Shown: positions 42,762 to 51,857, counted from the first letter of the stretch. The stretch is 64,000 nt of DNA from an uncultured Paenibacillaceae bacterium (GCA_913056365.1 CAJXLT010000005.1:1-64000), one strand, 5' to 3'. The notes: a model not told the origin generated them from the letters alone. Made by a program: numbers and translations.

Positions 42762-44860
42762 CTTCTCCAGCTCCTTATCAGCACTTCACATACGGCAGCG
42801 AACCCGATACTGACGAGCATGCCGAACACAATGCCGTACGTAATACGCAGTAATGAAATATCGATCGGTGTATGAATGTGCGTGAATGTGTTGACCATTG
42901 TCAGCTGTCCAATGACGCCTAATGCGACGAACAGCAGACCCTTGCGATATCGCAGACACACATACGCCCCGGCAATGAACAACGGATGTCCGATCAGAAA
43001 TTCCTGCGTTCGCGGTCTGACGCCGAGCGTATTTTCCAAGAATGCGCGGAACGCACGTTCATAAGGCAGTGTAGTTCCCGCATTGCCGGCACGCGACAAG
43101 TAATACAGCCCGACGATGCCCAGCACAGCTAACGCCACAACATAGATAACCTTAATGTTGGCAAGCAGAATCGCCCGCAACCGAGATGCTACGCGATCGA
43201 CAGGAAGTTCATCACGGAACAGCACATAGTAGAGCACGACAATACCGATCGGGGCAAGCTTGAGCAAGCTGACGCCGCGGAACAGATCAATTGCAAGAAT
43301 ATAGGTGATCGTGTGCAGCAGACCGACAACATATACGATGCCGATCAAGGTAATCCCTACCGTTCGCAGCAGTAAGCCGGCAGCGCCGAGCCATGCCGAC
43401 AGCATGCCCTTCTCCGGTCCGCCAATGAGCAGCCAGCCCGCGACACCGACGGAGCCACCCTGCTGCTCCACTACCCCTTCACGGCTAGAGCTGTAGCCTT
43501 GCTCACGTCCATAGCGCCGCATTAGTGTGCGAATAGCTAGGATTACCGCTAAGCTAGGCGCGCTGATCGCAGCGAGCAAGGCGGCAGCCTGCAGCAGCAA
43601 GCCAGAAGATAACACATATAGCCCTGCTCCGCCAACCAGTCCACCTGCGAACACAAGCAATGACGACCATGGGAAGAACATCCCTGCCAGCAACGCCGCC
43701 AACGCGAAGCTACCTATAATAATGATAAGCTTCAGCACATTCACAGCTGGCACAAATTGCGAGACCGAATACGTCTCCGCTTCGCCCACCTGGAATCCTT
43801 CGTCCTGAAGACGCTGGACAGCGCCATCTGGACCGTTCAAGCTTTCCCTCATATTGAACAATGTGTTCTTCATGAAGGCCGTATCGGTATCGCGCTGAAT
43901 GTTGGCGTTCAGATAGATCATCCGAATGTTGCGGTCCGTCACCGCCAATACGATCCGATCAGACAAGGTAGCGGGCGATTGCGACATCTCGCCTTCTGTG
44001 ATTGAATGTAGCCGAACCGCGTCATAGTCTGTCAGGTATGCAAGCTTCGCCGCTCCCTTCTGCTGCGGCTTCGACGGATCGGTCTCAATAATGGCAATGC
44101 GCATGCCGTATTGCTTCATCAAGTCGGCCATTGCAGTCAGCGTATGGTGCTCGGCATCATTGCTATAGCCCGTAACGGCTTGTCCGGCGAACACCAGCGT
44201 ATGAACCCCGTAGGATTGGAGCCGCTCCAGCGTCTCCTCCGTTTGTGCGATATCTACCTGCGGTCGGTCGCTTAACCGGGCAGCGAGCTGGAAGCCCATG
44301 CCGTGCAGCTTGTCCAGCAGCAGCGGGTTCGGCTCCATCGGCAGCTGCTGCGCGGCATTCTGAGACATCTCGATCTCTAGACCTTGCCGATCGTCTACGT
44401 TCCACGTGCGAACAGCCACATCAAGCTGTGTATAAAACTGTTCAATAATCGGCTGCAACGCTGCCTGCTCCTGCTCACCGCTGAACAGCAAATATGTGTA
44501 GCGGCTCTCAGGATCTGCCCAGGTTCTGCCTTCCAGCAGCGCCGCCTCAAGCGGTGAGAACAGCTTAATATGTCCGGTCTGCTGCATCTCTGCCAAAGTA
44601 GCCTCGTACACGGCAATCGTCGTAATTCCCGCATGCTGCATAGCTGTCAACTCTTGATCGAGAAAGGTTTGCGGCTCAGACTCGAATTCGGACAGCACGA
44701 GCAAATCCGCGAAGTCGAATACCATTTCCACACCATCGGACGATTGCTCTGTCTGCCAGCGCTCCGCTGTCATCGGCAAGCTGGCAAGCACACCAACCGC
44801 TACAATCAGCCACAGCACACGCTGCATCCTTCTGTTCCATCTCAAGTATGAGGCCAACAC
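42734..44860 (-). CDS. DUF5693 family membrane protein
   Basis: A protein of about 708 residues with one N-terminal span, a large extracytoplasmic domain (about 35-370) rich in Gln/Glu and resembling a TIM-barrel-like region (FADLLVLSEFES, TTIAVYEATLAEM), then about 10 C-terminal spans. It belongs to the DUF5693 family that sits beside csaB in many SLH-bearing Firmicutes; the role is unknown, perhaps polymer assembly or export. The frame is open from a TTG 24 codons earlier. I prefer GTG at 44860 because AAGGAG lies 8 nt upstream and the extra codons would run through the terminator palindrome at 44885-44912. csaB follows with a short overlap. Confidence 0.85.
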   Translation of the reverse strand: MLASYLRWNRRMQRVLWLIVAVGVLASLPMTAERWQTEQSSDGVEMVFDFADLLVLSEFESEPQTFLDQELTAMQHAGITTIAVYEATLAEMQQTGHIKLFSPLEAALLEGRTWADPESRYTYLLFSGEQEQAALQPIIEQFYTQLDVAVRTWNVDDRQGLEIEMSQNAAQQLPMEPNPLLLDKLHGMGFQLAARLSDRPQVDIAQTEETLERLQSYGVHTLVFAGQAVTGYSNDAEHHTLTAMADLMKQYGMRIAIIETDPSKPQQKGAAKLAYLTDYDAVRLHSITEGEMSQSPATLSDRIVLAVTDRNIRMIYLNANIQRDTDTAFMKNTLFNMRESLNGPDGAVQRLQDEGFQVGEAETYSVSQFVPAVNVLKLIIIIGSFALAALLAGMFFPWSSLLVFAGGLVGGAGLYVLSSGLLLQAAALLAAISAPSLAVILAIRTLMRRYGREQGYSSSREGVVEQQGGSVGVAGWLLIGGPEKGMLSAWLGAAGLLLRTVGITLIGIVYVVGLLHTITYILAIDLFRGVSLLKLAPIGIVVLYYVLFRDELPVDRVASRLRAILLANIKVIYVVALAVLGIVGLYYLSRAGNAGTTLPYERAFRAFLENTLGVRPRTQEFLIGHPLFIAGAYVCLRYRKGLLFVALGVIGQLTMVNTFTHIHTPIDISLLRITYGIVFGMLVSIGFAAVCEVLIRSWRRWAHLLRVY

Positions 44861-44884
44861 ATCATTCACTCCTTGTAAAAGTTC

Positions 44885-44912
44885 TGCCTCTTCGGACGCG
44901 TCCGAAGAGGCA
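44885..44912 (-). terminator. 28-bp perfect palindrome, probable terminator of the phosphohexomutase gene
   Basis: TGCCTCTTCGGAC and its exact complement meet around GCG, about 30 bp after the phosphohexomutase stop; a short T-run (CTTTT) follows a few bases later on the minus strand. Its position supports the shorter start for the DUF5693 gene. Confidence 0.6.
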
Positions 44913-44941
44913 CTCTTGTATCTTTTATCCAATTCATGCTT

Positions 44942-46651
44942 CTAAGCTTCTATCTCGTCCACACGCGCCATTACTTCCTGCACAAGCGCCTGTAACGCTT
45001 GTTGCGAAGCTTCGCCGGAATCACGACATACAGCGAAATACACTTTAATCTTCGGCTCCGTTCCCGAAGGGCGCAAGCAAAACCAAGAGCCGTCGTCCAG
45101 CATGTACTTCAGTACATTTTCACTCGGTAATCCATCTATTCCTTCGGAATAATCGAGTAGCTGCTGCACCTTCACGCCAGCAATCTCGGTCGGCGGCTGT
45201 GCGCGCCAATCTTCCATTATAGCGGCAATGCGCTCCATGCCGGTCTTGCCTTTCATCGTCCGCGACGCCAATGCTTCCAGGAAGTAACCGAATTGAGCAT
45301 ACAGCTCGTCAAGTACCTCGGTTAAGCTTTGTCCCTGACTCTTGTACCATGCAGCCGCTTCACAAATCAACATACTGGCAACTACGGCATCCTTGTCGCG
45401 GGCATAGTCTCCTGCCAAGTAACCATAGCTCTCCTCATAACCGAACAGGAATGTATGCTTACCCGTCCGAGCAAATTCCGTCATCCGTTCGCCGATATAC
45501 TTGAAGCCTGTCAACGTATTCAATACGGTCATACCGAAGCTCTCCGCAATACGCGCACCCATCTCGCTTGTGACGATTGTTTTGATTACGACACCGTTCG
45601 CAGGCAGTGTGTCTTCAGCCTTCATACGGCTAAGCAAGTAATGTGCGATAATCGCGCCTGATTGATTGCCGGTGAGCACCGCATATTGTCCGCTCCGATC
45701 CAGCACTACAGCACCCATTCGATCCGCGTCCGGATCTGTACCGATGATGATATCTGCTCCGATCGCTTCCGCCTTCTGAATCGCCAGCTTGAACGCATCC
45801 CGCTCCTCCGGATTCGGTGAAGTCACCGTAGAGAAGTTCGGGTCCGGCAGCTCCTGCTCCGCCACGACATGCACATGCTTGACGCCAATCGCTTGAAGGG
45901 CATCCCGCACCGGCTTATTGCCTGTACCATGCAACGGTGTGAAGACGACTTGGAAATCATCCGGCACCGTAAACTTACTGCTGAAGCTAACCTCGCTCAA
46001 CGCTTGAATGAACGCCTCATCCACGCTCTCATCCAGCCATACGAGCAGCCCTTGCTGCTCCGCCTCCTGCCGTTCGATACGCTTAATCGCATCGAATGAC
46101 GGCAGCTTCCGAATCTCGCCGATAACTTGCTCCGCCTCTGCCGGCACCAGCTGTCCGCCGTCTGCGCCATATACCTTATAGCCATTGTATTCAGGCGGAT
46201 TATGGCTTGCCGTTATGACGATGCCTGCCATCGCCTTCAGATGTCTGACCGCGAAGGACAGCTCCGGCGTCGGACGCAGCTCGGGAAATACATAGGCGCG
46301 AACACCGTTCGCTGCCAGCACCAGAGCCGCCTCCAATGCGAATTCAGGCGACTGATGCCGGGAATCGTAAGCGATCGCCACCGCCGGCTGTTCACCAGCA
46401 GCCCGCAAGACATAGTGCGCCAGTCCTTGCGTCGCCTTGCCAACGATATATCGATTGATCCGGTTCGTCCCTGCGCCGATCACACCGCGCAAGCCGCCGG
46501 TTCCGAATGCCAGCTCGCGGAAGAACCGATCTTCAATCTCCTGCGGATCATCCGCGATTGCGCGCAGCTCCTCCTTCGTAGCTTCATCTATATTCGGATC
46601 AGCCAACCATGCTCTATATTGGTCCATTGCTACTATTTGCGTTTCCGCCAT
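44942..46651 (-). CDS. pgcA: Phosphoglucomutase/phosphomannomutase (alpha-D-phosphohexomutase)
   Basis: Interconverts hexose 1- and 6-phosphates, supplying glucose-1-phosphate for UDP-glucose and hence the wall and capsule sugars of this region. The phosphoserine lies at about 149 in ITASHNPPEYNGYK. The metal site is GTDPDADRMG in the middle domain, the sugar site FGYEESYGYLAGD follows, and the C-terminal phosphate loop is FCLRPSGTEPKIK. The ATG at 46651 gives 569 residues, the usual size of the Bacillus PgcA type, and has GAGAGG about 9 nt upstream; the frame opens 17 codons earlier without a site. It probably forms its own transcription unit ending at the palindrome 44885-44912. Confidence 0.95.
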   Translation of the reverse strand: MAETQIVAMDQYRAWLADPNIDEATKEELRAIADDPQEIEDRFFRELAFGTGGLRGVIGAGTNRINRYIVGKATQGLAHYVLRAAGEQPAVAIAYDSRHQSPEFALEAALVLAANGVRAYVFPELRPTPELSFAVRHLKAMAGIVITASHNPPEYNGYKVYGADGGQLVPAEAEQVIGEIRKLPSFDAIKRIERQEAEQQGLLVWLDESVDEAFIQALSEVSFSSKFTVPDDFQVVFTPLHGTGNKPVRDALQAIGVKHVHVVAEQELPDPNFSTVTSPNPEERDAFKLAIQKAEAIGADIIIGTDPDADRMGAVVLDRSGQYAVLTGNQSGAIIAHYLLSRMKAEDTLPANGVVIKTIVTSEMGARIAESFGMTVLNTLTGFKYIGERMTEFARTGKHTFLFGYEESYGYLAGDYARDKDAVVASMLICEAAAWYKSQGQSLTEVLDELYAQFGYFLEALASRTMKGKTGMERIAAIMEDWRAQPPTEIAGVKVQQLLDYSEGIDGLPSENVLKYMLDDGSWFCLRPSGTEPKIKVYFAVCRDSGEASQQALQALVQEVMARVDEIEA

Positions 46652-46729
46652 TCCTGATTTCCTCTCCCTTATCCAGTTTAATTTAGAAAGAAGACCTAAC
46701 ATCGTTCCCTCATATGGACGTGCGATTGC

Positions 46730-47167
46730 CTACTGCGGATCGGACAAAGCAAACATCAATTCACCTTCAGCCACTACCTTGTCCTCGACTGTAGCAACTG
46801 CCCTGCCCTTGCCTACAGGTCCCTTCAGACGGGTAATCTCCACTTCCAGCTTCAGCGTATCGCCTGGCTTCACCTGATCACGGAAGCGGAAGCCGTCGAT
46901 CCCTGCGAAAAATCCTAATTTCCCTTTATTCTGTTCGACCATCAGCATCGCTACAGAGCCGACCTGGGCCAGCGCTTCGACAATTAGAACACCCGGCATA
47001 ACAGGATAGCCCGGAAAGTGTCCGGCAAAATGCGGCTCATTCATCGTTACATTTTTCAATCCGACTGCGCGAACGCCTGGCTCCACCTCGATAATACGGT
47101 CAATGAGCAAAAACGGCGGACGGTGCGGAATAATGTCTTGAATTTGGCGAATATCTAATGTTGTCAT
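46730..47167 (-). CDS. fabZ: 3-hydroxyacyl-ACP dehydratase FabZ
   Basis: Dehydrates 3-hydroxyacyl-ACP in fatty acid elongation. The hot-dog fold signatures are [14 protein letters not shown] (12-25) and [19 protein letters not shown] with catalytic His at about 50 and Glu at about 64. Length is 145 aa, normal for FabZ. The ATG at 47167 follows AAAGGAG by 10 nt; longer in-frame starts lack a site. In Bacillus relatives fabZ also lies close to flhO/flhP, so this placement is conserved. It is separated from pgsA by a spacer with a hairpin (47292-47355). Confidence 0.98.
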   Translation of the reverse strand: MTTLDIRQIQDIIPHRPPFLLIDRIIEVEPGVRAVGLKNVTMNEPHFAGHFPGYPVMPGVLIVEALAQVGSVAMLMVEQNKGKLGFFAGIDGFRFRDQVKPGDTLKLEVEITRLKGPVGKGRAVATVEDKVVAEGELMFALSDPQ

Positions 47168-47291
47168 CTGTATCATTCTCCTTTGGCTCCAAATTAGCAC
47201 AATGTTCATGTACTCGTATAAAATCACATTCGAGTAGTCACACTATAGAATGTCCCCCTCGTGAGCTGCAGTAGCGGGGGTTGATATAAGA

Positions 47292-47355
47292 GAGCATGCT
47301 TGCCGAGAGTGCCGACACCGCAGATGGGGATCGGACAGACGGGCAAGCATGTTCT
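47292..47355 (-). terminator. Hairpin between pgsA and fabZ
   Basis: Arms GCATGCTTGCC (47294-47304) and GGCAAGCATGT (47342-47352) pair with one mismatch across a 37-nt loop that itself can fold (GTGCCGACAC region). The minus-strand tail CTCTTATAT is only weakly T-rich; the plus-strand tail TTCTTTT is better. It probably ends pgsA transcription. Confidence 0.45.
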
Positions 47356-47374
47356 TTTCTACGCTTCTCGACTA

Positions 47375-47899
47375 TCATGAGGCTCCATGACGCGCCATAT
47401 TGTTAAGCATCCGAAACTTCCATATGTAATAGAGCGATGTTCCCGACGACAACAACAGTACGAGCCACAACGCCGGAATCGCATACGGCAGTTCAAAAAA
47501 GACAAGCATAAGCACAACATAATACAAGGTAGTCGTCAGCTTGCCCATCCAATTGGCAGGAACCATCTTCTGACCGCGAAAATGAAACACCGCCGAGCCC
47601 ACAATCATCGCCACATCCCTTAGCAACAAAATTAGCGCAAGCTGCCACGGAATCATACCGGCTGCCAGCAGCGTAATGATGACAGCAAGCATCATCGTCT
47701 TGTCTGCGAGCGGATCGAGCATGCTGCCTACCTCTGTCACTAGACCCCGGGAGCGAGCAATGTAGCCGTCCAGCACATCCGTTGCACCGGCAAGTACTAA
47801 CACGGCGAAGGCAGTCACATGCTGGCCTGCAGCGAACACGGCTATGTACACAGGCACCAAGAGAAAGCGGCAAATTGTAAGCATATTCGGCACATTCAC
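47375..47899 (-). CDS. pgsA: CDP-alcohol phosphatidyltransferase, PgsA-like
   Basis: A small integral membrane enzyme that makes phosphatidylglycerophosphate, or a related phospholipid, from CDP-diacylglycerol. The diagnostic motif is present as DVLDGYIARSRG...GSMLDPLADK (D-G-x2-A-R-x8-G-x3-D-x3-D), and about five spans are visible. I propose GTG at 47899 (MNVPNMLTICRFLLVPVY), which matches the usual PgsA N-terminus and has GGGAG 9 nt upstream; earlier in-frame starts add residues read from repeat sequence. This gives 174 residues. It is isolated from its neighbours by hairpins and a repeat-bearing spacer. A second pgsA elsewhere is likely, so the exact product is uncertain. Confidence 0.92.
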   Translation of the reverse strand: MNVPNMLTICRFLLVPVYIAVFAAGQHVTAFAVLVLAGATDVLDGYIARSRGLVTEVGSMLDPLADKTMMLAVIITLLAAGMIPWQLALILLLRDVAMIVGSAVFHFRGQKMVPANWMGKLTTTLYYVVLMLVFFELPYAIPALWLVLLLSSGTSLYYIWKFRMLNNMARHGAS

Positions 47900-47975
47900 G
47901 CGCGTCATCTCCCTATCCGGCATTTCCACATCCATTATACCTTGCTTAAGGCAAAAAGAAAACTTTGTCATCTGA

Positions 47976-48200
47976 ACCAATTCTATAAGTACGAAGTAAC
48001 TATAGGATTGGTTCATCTGAGCCAATTCATAAGTGTTATACAACTATGGAATTGGTTCACCTGAGGGAATTTCATAAGTACAATGTAGCTATGGAATTGG
48101 CTCATCCGAGGGAATTTCATTCGTATGAAGGAACCACGGGATTAGCTCTCCTGAGTAAAGTACATAATATTATCCACGGGACTGCCTCTTTTGAAGCAAC
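47976..48200. repeat. Five degenerate 45-bp tandem repeats upstream of pgsA
   Basis: Units begin at 47976, 48021, 48066, 48111 and 48156, each exactly 45 bp apart, with the shared words CCAATTCATAAGT, CTATGGAATTGG and TCACCTGAG in degraded form. The middle units are most alike; the last is poorly conserved. The 45-bp period equals 15 codons, and short open stretches exist on both strands, but no start or ribosome site supports a gene. Confidence 0.88.
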
Positions 48201-48246
48201 TACAGATGTACCCCTTAACCACGCACGAACCTACCACTACCCGATA

Positions 48247-48430
48247 CATGAAGTAAAGTTACTGCGAAAGTGCAGGCTTGGTGCATACATCATGAGCGTT
48301 TTTCCGAAATACCTGCGAATCTGCATCTTGGCATACGGAATATTGGCCATTCTGGCGGTCTGCGCTTCAAAAGGATGTAGATTCGCAGGCAATCGCTAAT
48401 TCAAACTAATTCGCGAGGAAAAGCCTGCAC
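48247..48430. repeat. Dispersed intergenic element, copy 1
   Basis: Colinear with 60453-60642. Shared landmarks in order are CATGAARTAAAGT, CTGCGA...TGCAGGCTT (48262), CTGCGA...TGCATCTT (48313, 51 bp later), CGGAATAT and a terminal AAGCCTGCA. Hand alignment of the first 51 bp after 48262 gives 34 matches. Copy 1 also holds a 16-bp inverted repeat with one mismatch (48312-48327 and 48374-48389). It lies between pgsA and the EpuA-like gene. The rest of the spacer shows nothing further. Confidence 0.75.
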
Positions 48431-48569
48431 ATTCGTAGAAATCTCCTTACTGGACCGTGCTGGGGCTGGACTGGGGCCGTGCTGGCTTCCCATTGACTTG
48501 CCTGATCGCAGGAATCTTCTTATTGCGATGAGCGGATCGGGGCAATACGAACGTCTACCTATACAAGAA

Positions 48570-48613
48570 AGCCCCTGCCCCACTCGTCAATACAACAAGT
48601 GGTGGCAGAGGCT
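48570..48613 (-). terminator. Terminator of the mbl-flhO-flhP-EpuA group
   Basis: Arms GCCCCTGCC (48571-48579) and GGCAGAGGC (48604-48612), with further CACT/AGTG pairing, form a long stem 11 bp after the EpuA-like stop. The minus-strand tail is CTTTCTT. Confidence 0.75.
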
Positions 48614-48623
48614 CCTTGCGACT

Positions 48624-48923
48624 CTATTCTTTGGCAAATACCAAGTCGTATACATGCTTCCATGTTTCTAGCTTCCATATATCTCCTGCACTCTGATCTC
48701 CCAACGTGACGTATCCTACATACAACCCTACATACAAAGCGATGACGCAGGCTACCGGCACAATGAGAAAGCGCAGAATGCGCAGTGTGATCCGCAGCCA
48801 AGGAGGCAGCTTGCTCTTCTTGGCCTTCGACTTGCTGTCGGATGCTGCTGGCTTGGCGCTTGTCCGATTCAATTGTTCCGCCTCTTGCGGCGGGCGTCTG
48901 CTTTCTGTTTCGTGATCCTGCAT
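48624..48923 (-). CDS. EpuA-like small membrane protein (often annotated RNA polymerase beta-like)
   Basis: A 99-residue protein with a polar, Lys-rich N-terminal half (SKSKAKKSKLPPWLR), one membrane span at about 50-75 (FLIVPVACVIALYVGLYVGYVTLG) and a short tail WKHVYDLVFAKE. These features match the EpuA family (PF11772), which is commonly but misleadingly named DNA-directed RNA polymerase subunit beta and sits after flagellar rod genes in Bacillales. The span is given here as description. No RNA polymerase motif is present. It follows flhP by 30 bp and probably belongs to that operon. Ribosome binding site is distant (GGGGAA 13 nt upstream), so translation may be weak. Confidence 0.75.
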   Translation of the reverse strand: MQDHETESRRPPQEAEQLNRTSAKPAASDSKSKAKKSKLPPWLRITLRILRFLIVPVACVIALYVGLYVGYVTLGDQSAGDIWKLETWKHVYDLVFAKE

Positions 48924-48953
48924 GTCCGCACTAGTTCCCCTTTTGATTACTTA

Positions 48954-49862
48954 TTAACCGCGCAGGCTGTTAGCCATCTCACTCAGGCGATCCGCACTGG
49001 TCAGCGCTCGCGCATTCAGCTGATAAGCACGCTGAACCGCGATCAATTCCGTCATCTGCTCAGTCATGTTCACATTCGATTGCTCGATGAAGCCCTGGCG
49101 CACTTGTATGTCTCTGGTAGCTGCTGTACGTGGATCATTCAGGTCAATCGCTTCCATCACCTCAGCATTGTCTATCGCGCTGTCCGCGATCCGGAACAAG
49201 TTGTTCCCCGCATTGTCCAGCAGTTCAGGACGCTTCACCTGATGCAGAGGCAGTGTGCCCATCACAGTCGGCAGCTCATCGTCTACTTGATCGTTATATA
49301 CACTAATGTTGCCGTTCGTGTCAATGACCACCCGATGATTAAGCGGAATGATGACTGGCGCAAGCTCGCCTTCGAAGTTGACGTTGCGGATGAGATGCCC
49401 GTCCTGCGTAGCCAGATAGGCATTCTCGCTGCCGGGTTCAGTCTGCACGAGCTTAAGCGATCCGCCGCGTGTGAAGAAGCGGTCCAGCAGCGGCTGTCCG
49501 TCCTCACCGAGCAACGGCTCACCGTCAGGTCCGCGCTGCACCTCGAACAGCTCGATCATCGCATTGCCTTCCAGCGCAATATCCAGCGGCTGCTCGGTGT
49601 TCTTCAACGATCCTTGCTCGAAGTTGATCTGCACCGAACTCGTACGCGATCCCCATGCTTCGGTAATACCCATCGGTGTGCGGCGACCAGGCAGCTCGAA
49701 TTCCTCAGGCTGCTGCTTCACCGCAGTGAGCACATCCTGAAAGGACATCTCGCGCCGCTTGTAGCCAGTCGTATTCACATTCGCTATATTGTTGGCTAGC
49801 ATGTCCAGCTTTTGCTGAAGCGCATGCATCGATACAGACGCATTCACAATGGAATTGTTCAT
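48954..49862 (-). CDS. flhP: Flagellar hook-basal body protein FlhP/FlgG-like
   Basis: A 302-residue distal-rod or hook-family protein, exported through the flagellar type III system. The N-terminal rod domain has MLANNIANVNTTGYKRR near residue 20. The C-terminal block ends QSNVNMTEQMTELIAVQRAYQLNARAL (cited in part) and SADRLSEMANSLRG, typical of FlgG-like proteins. No signal peptide is expected. GAGGTGAAG precedes the ATG. It follows its paralogue flhO by 31 bp and mbl before that, the order found in Bacillus subtilis. It may include an added loop around residues 60-130 that is rich in Glu and Pro. Confidence 0.93.
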   Translation of the reverse strand: MNNSIVNASVSMHALQQKLDMLANNIANVNTTGYKRREMSFQDVLTAVKQQPEEFELPGRRTPMGITEAWGSRTSSVQINFEQGSLKNTEQPLDIALEGNAMIELFEVQRGPDGEPLLGEDGQPLLDRFFTRGGSLKLVQTEPGSENAYLATQDGHLIRNVNFEGELAPVIIPLNHRVVIDTNGNISVYNDQVDDELPTVMGTLPLHQVKRPELLDNAGNNLFRIADSAIDNAEVMEAIDLNDPRTAATRDIQVRQGFIEQSNVNMTEQMTELIAVQRAYQLNARALTSADRLSEMANSLRG

Positions 49863-49893
49863 TCCGTCTTCACCTCAAGTTCTTATCCGCCTG

Positions 49894-50841
49894 TTATAAT
49901 CGACCGATCTCATTCACGGCCTTCTCCAGACTGCGATCGTAATATTGTACCATCCGCTGATTCGCTTCATAAGCCCGCTGCGCCGCCATAAGATCAATCA
50001 TCGATTGCGTTGCGTCCACATTCGAGCGTTCGATGAAGCCTTGCTCGATGGAAATTTGGGCTAGATTCGGCACCTGCTCGGGCGGATTGTCCTCTGGATT
50101 ATCGAGTCGATAGTTGCCGCTGCCTTCACGGATTAACCGATTAGGGTTATCGACCTGCGCGATGCGCAGGGCAATCGGATTGCCGGCTGCATCCACAATC
50201 GGCAAGCCCGTGCCCGCATCATACATACTGCCGTCCGCTCCCACTCTCACCTGATCGAGCGAGATGACATTCGGCTGCTCCACCTCCGGAGGCAAGCCAG
50301 CGATCGAGGCGCCCTCGAAGCTGATCGGCTGTTCGTCGCGGCCAATCAGACGGTCTCCGTTCAGCGTAACGAGCTCGCCCTCGCCGTTAACCATAAACTT
50401 GCCGATGCGCGTGTATCGCTCTTCTCCCGCTTCATTCTGCAGCGTGAAGAAGGCTTGCGGCTGATACACGATGTCACCGTCTTGGTTCACCCCTTTGCCC
50501 GACTCGTCGAAGGGAATCTCCACCAGCTCGCCGTCCACTTCCTCAGCTACCCGAATATTAGAGACAATCGCCAAATCACCGCTATTCGCCGTCTCGATCA
50601 AGTCCCCTTGCGTGAACAGCGGCAAGCTCTCCTCGATGAAGACGCCGGTATTGATCCGACCGATCGACTTCGCATCCTCCCCTTGTGTCAATGCAATAAG
50701 CATCTCAGGGAAGGAACGCGCTACAGGGGTCACCTGCTTGAACCCGGGCGTGTTCATATTCGCAATGTTGTTCGTCAGCGTATCATGCCTGCGCTGATTC
50801 GCAGTTAGGCCGGATGCTGCCGTATATAATCCTCTTAACAT
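49894..50841 (-). CDS. flhO: Flagellar hook-basal body protein FlhO/FlgF-like
   Basis: A 315-residue rod-family protein. The N-terminus MLRGLYTAASGLTANQRRHD with TLTNNIANMNTPGFKQ is the flagellar basal-body rod domain (split for citation), and the C-terminus has ERSNVDATQSMIDLMAAQRAYE and a coiled NEIGRL end. The ATG at 50841 follows AGGAGG by 11 nt; a longer open frame upstream runs back into mbl. The gene starts 17 bp after the mbl stop, so it is likely in one operon with mbl and flhP. Its product would form part of the flagellar rod. Confidence 0.93.
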   Translation of the reverse strand: MLRGLYTAASGLTANQRRHDTLTNNIANMNTPGFKQVTPVARSFPEMLIALTQGEDAKSIGRINTGVFIEESLPLFTQGDLIETANSGDLAIVSNIRVAEEVDGELVEIPFDESGKGVNQDGDIVYQPQAFFTLQNEAGEERYTRIGKFMVNGEGELVTLNGDRLIGRDEQPISFEGASIAGLPPEVEQPNVISLDQVRVGADGSMYDAGTGLPIVDAAGNPIALRIAQVDNPNRLIREGSGNYRLDNPEDNPPEQVPNLAQISIEQGFIERSNVDATQSMIDLMAAQRAYEANQRMVQYYDRSLEKAVNEIGRL

Positions 50842-50858
50842 GGGATCATGGCCTCCTG

Positions 50859-51857
50859 TTACAATTTCTTCTTCGCAACGCGGTCGAGGTTGTCCAGCAT
50901 AATGCCTGTCCCCTTGACCACACAATGCATCGGATCTTCCGCTACCAGCACCGGCACCTTCAGCTCCTCTGCCATCAGCTGATCCAGTCCGTGCAGCATG
51001 GCGCCGCCGCCCGTCAGAATGACGCCGCGGTCAATAATGTCTGCCGATAGCTCCGGCGGCGTCCGTTCCAGTACGGATTTCGCCGAGGCAATAATGGCAG
51101 ATACGGAATCCCACAGCGCTTCGCGAACTTCCCAAGACTCGATCGTTACCGTGAGGGGCAGTCCGGTAACCATATCCCGCCCGCGAATGTCCAACTGCTC
51201 GTCCCGTCCGCCAGCCAGCACTGTACCGATTTGCAGCTTAATCTCCTCTGCCGTGCGCTCGCCGATCAGCAGCTTGTACTTGTCCTTAATATACTTGGAG
51301 ATCGCGATATCGAACTTGTCCCCCGCGACTTTAATAGAAGAGGCGGTGACCACGTCCCCCATGGACAGGACAGCTACGTCGGTCGTTCCGCCGCCTATAT
51401 CCACTACCATATTGCCGCTAGGCTGAAAGATATCCATGCCTGCGCCGATGGCAGCAGCCTTCGGTTCCTCTTCCAAGAATACTTCCTTCGCACCGCTGCG
51501 CTCAGCAGCTTCTCGAATCGCCTTCTGTTCCACAGAAGTGATGTTCGTAGGGGCGCAGATCAGAATGCGCGGATGGGCGTACCATTGCTTGCCGCCCACT
51601 CTGCCGATGAAGTGCTTCAGCATCACTTCTGTAATTTCGAAGTCGGCGATAACACCGTCCTTCAACGGACGAATAGCGACGATATTGCCCGGTGTTCGCC
51701 CGACCATTCGTCTTGCCTCTTCGCCTACTGCCAGCACGCGCTTCGTCTCGCTTTCGATAGCGACAACGGAAGGCTCATTCAAGACAACGCCGCGCCCCTT
51801 GACGTGAATTAGTACATTTGCTGTTCCCAGATCGATACCGATATCTTTGCCGAACAT
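50859..51857 (-). CDS. mbl: MreB-like cell-shape protein Mbl
   Basis: A 332-residue bacterial actin that guides lateral wall synthesis from the inner membrane face. Phosphate-binding loops are IGIDLGTANVLIHVKG near residue 6 and VVDIGGGTTDVAVLSMG near 160; the adenosine site is ILTGGGAMLHGLDQLM near 290. The length and position next to flhO, flhP and spoIIID identify it as Mbl rather than MreB. TAGGAGCTC precedes the ATG. The 258-bp spacer to spoIIID holds its promoter region but no clear consensus pair. Confidence 0.98.
   Translation of the reverse strand: MFGKDIGIDLGTANVLIHVKGRGVVLNEPSVVAIESETKRVLAVGEEARRMVGRTPGNIVAIRPLKDGVIADFEITEVMLKHFIGRVGGKQWYAHPRILICAPTNITSVEQKAIREAAERSGAKEVFLEEEPKAAAIGAGMDIFQPSGNMVVDIGGGTTDVAVLSMGDVVTASSIKVAGDKFDIAISKYIKDKYKLLIGERTAEEIKLQIGTVLAGGRDEQLDIRGRDMVTGLPLTVTIESWEVREALWDSVSAIIASAKSVLERTPPELSADIIDRGVILTGGGAMLHGLDQLMAEELKVPVLVAEDPMHCVVKGTGIMLDNLDRVAKKKL

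Noticed and set aside
47976-48200. CRISPR array or tRNA-like cluster
   Set aside because: Units are contiguous degenerate tandem repeats without spacers and show no tRNA fold.
48046-48399. 117-codon plus-strand frame through the 45-bp repeats
   Set aside because: Its N-terminal half is just the translated repeat, the frame shifts relative to the first two units, and there is no ribosome site or conserved domain.
48873-49799. 308-codon plus-strand frame opposite flhP
   Set aside because: It mirrors a well-supported flagellar gene; the composition is that expected of an antisense frame in GC-balanced DNA.
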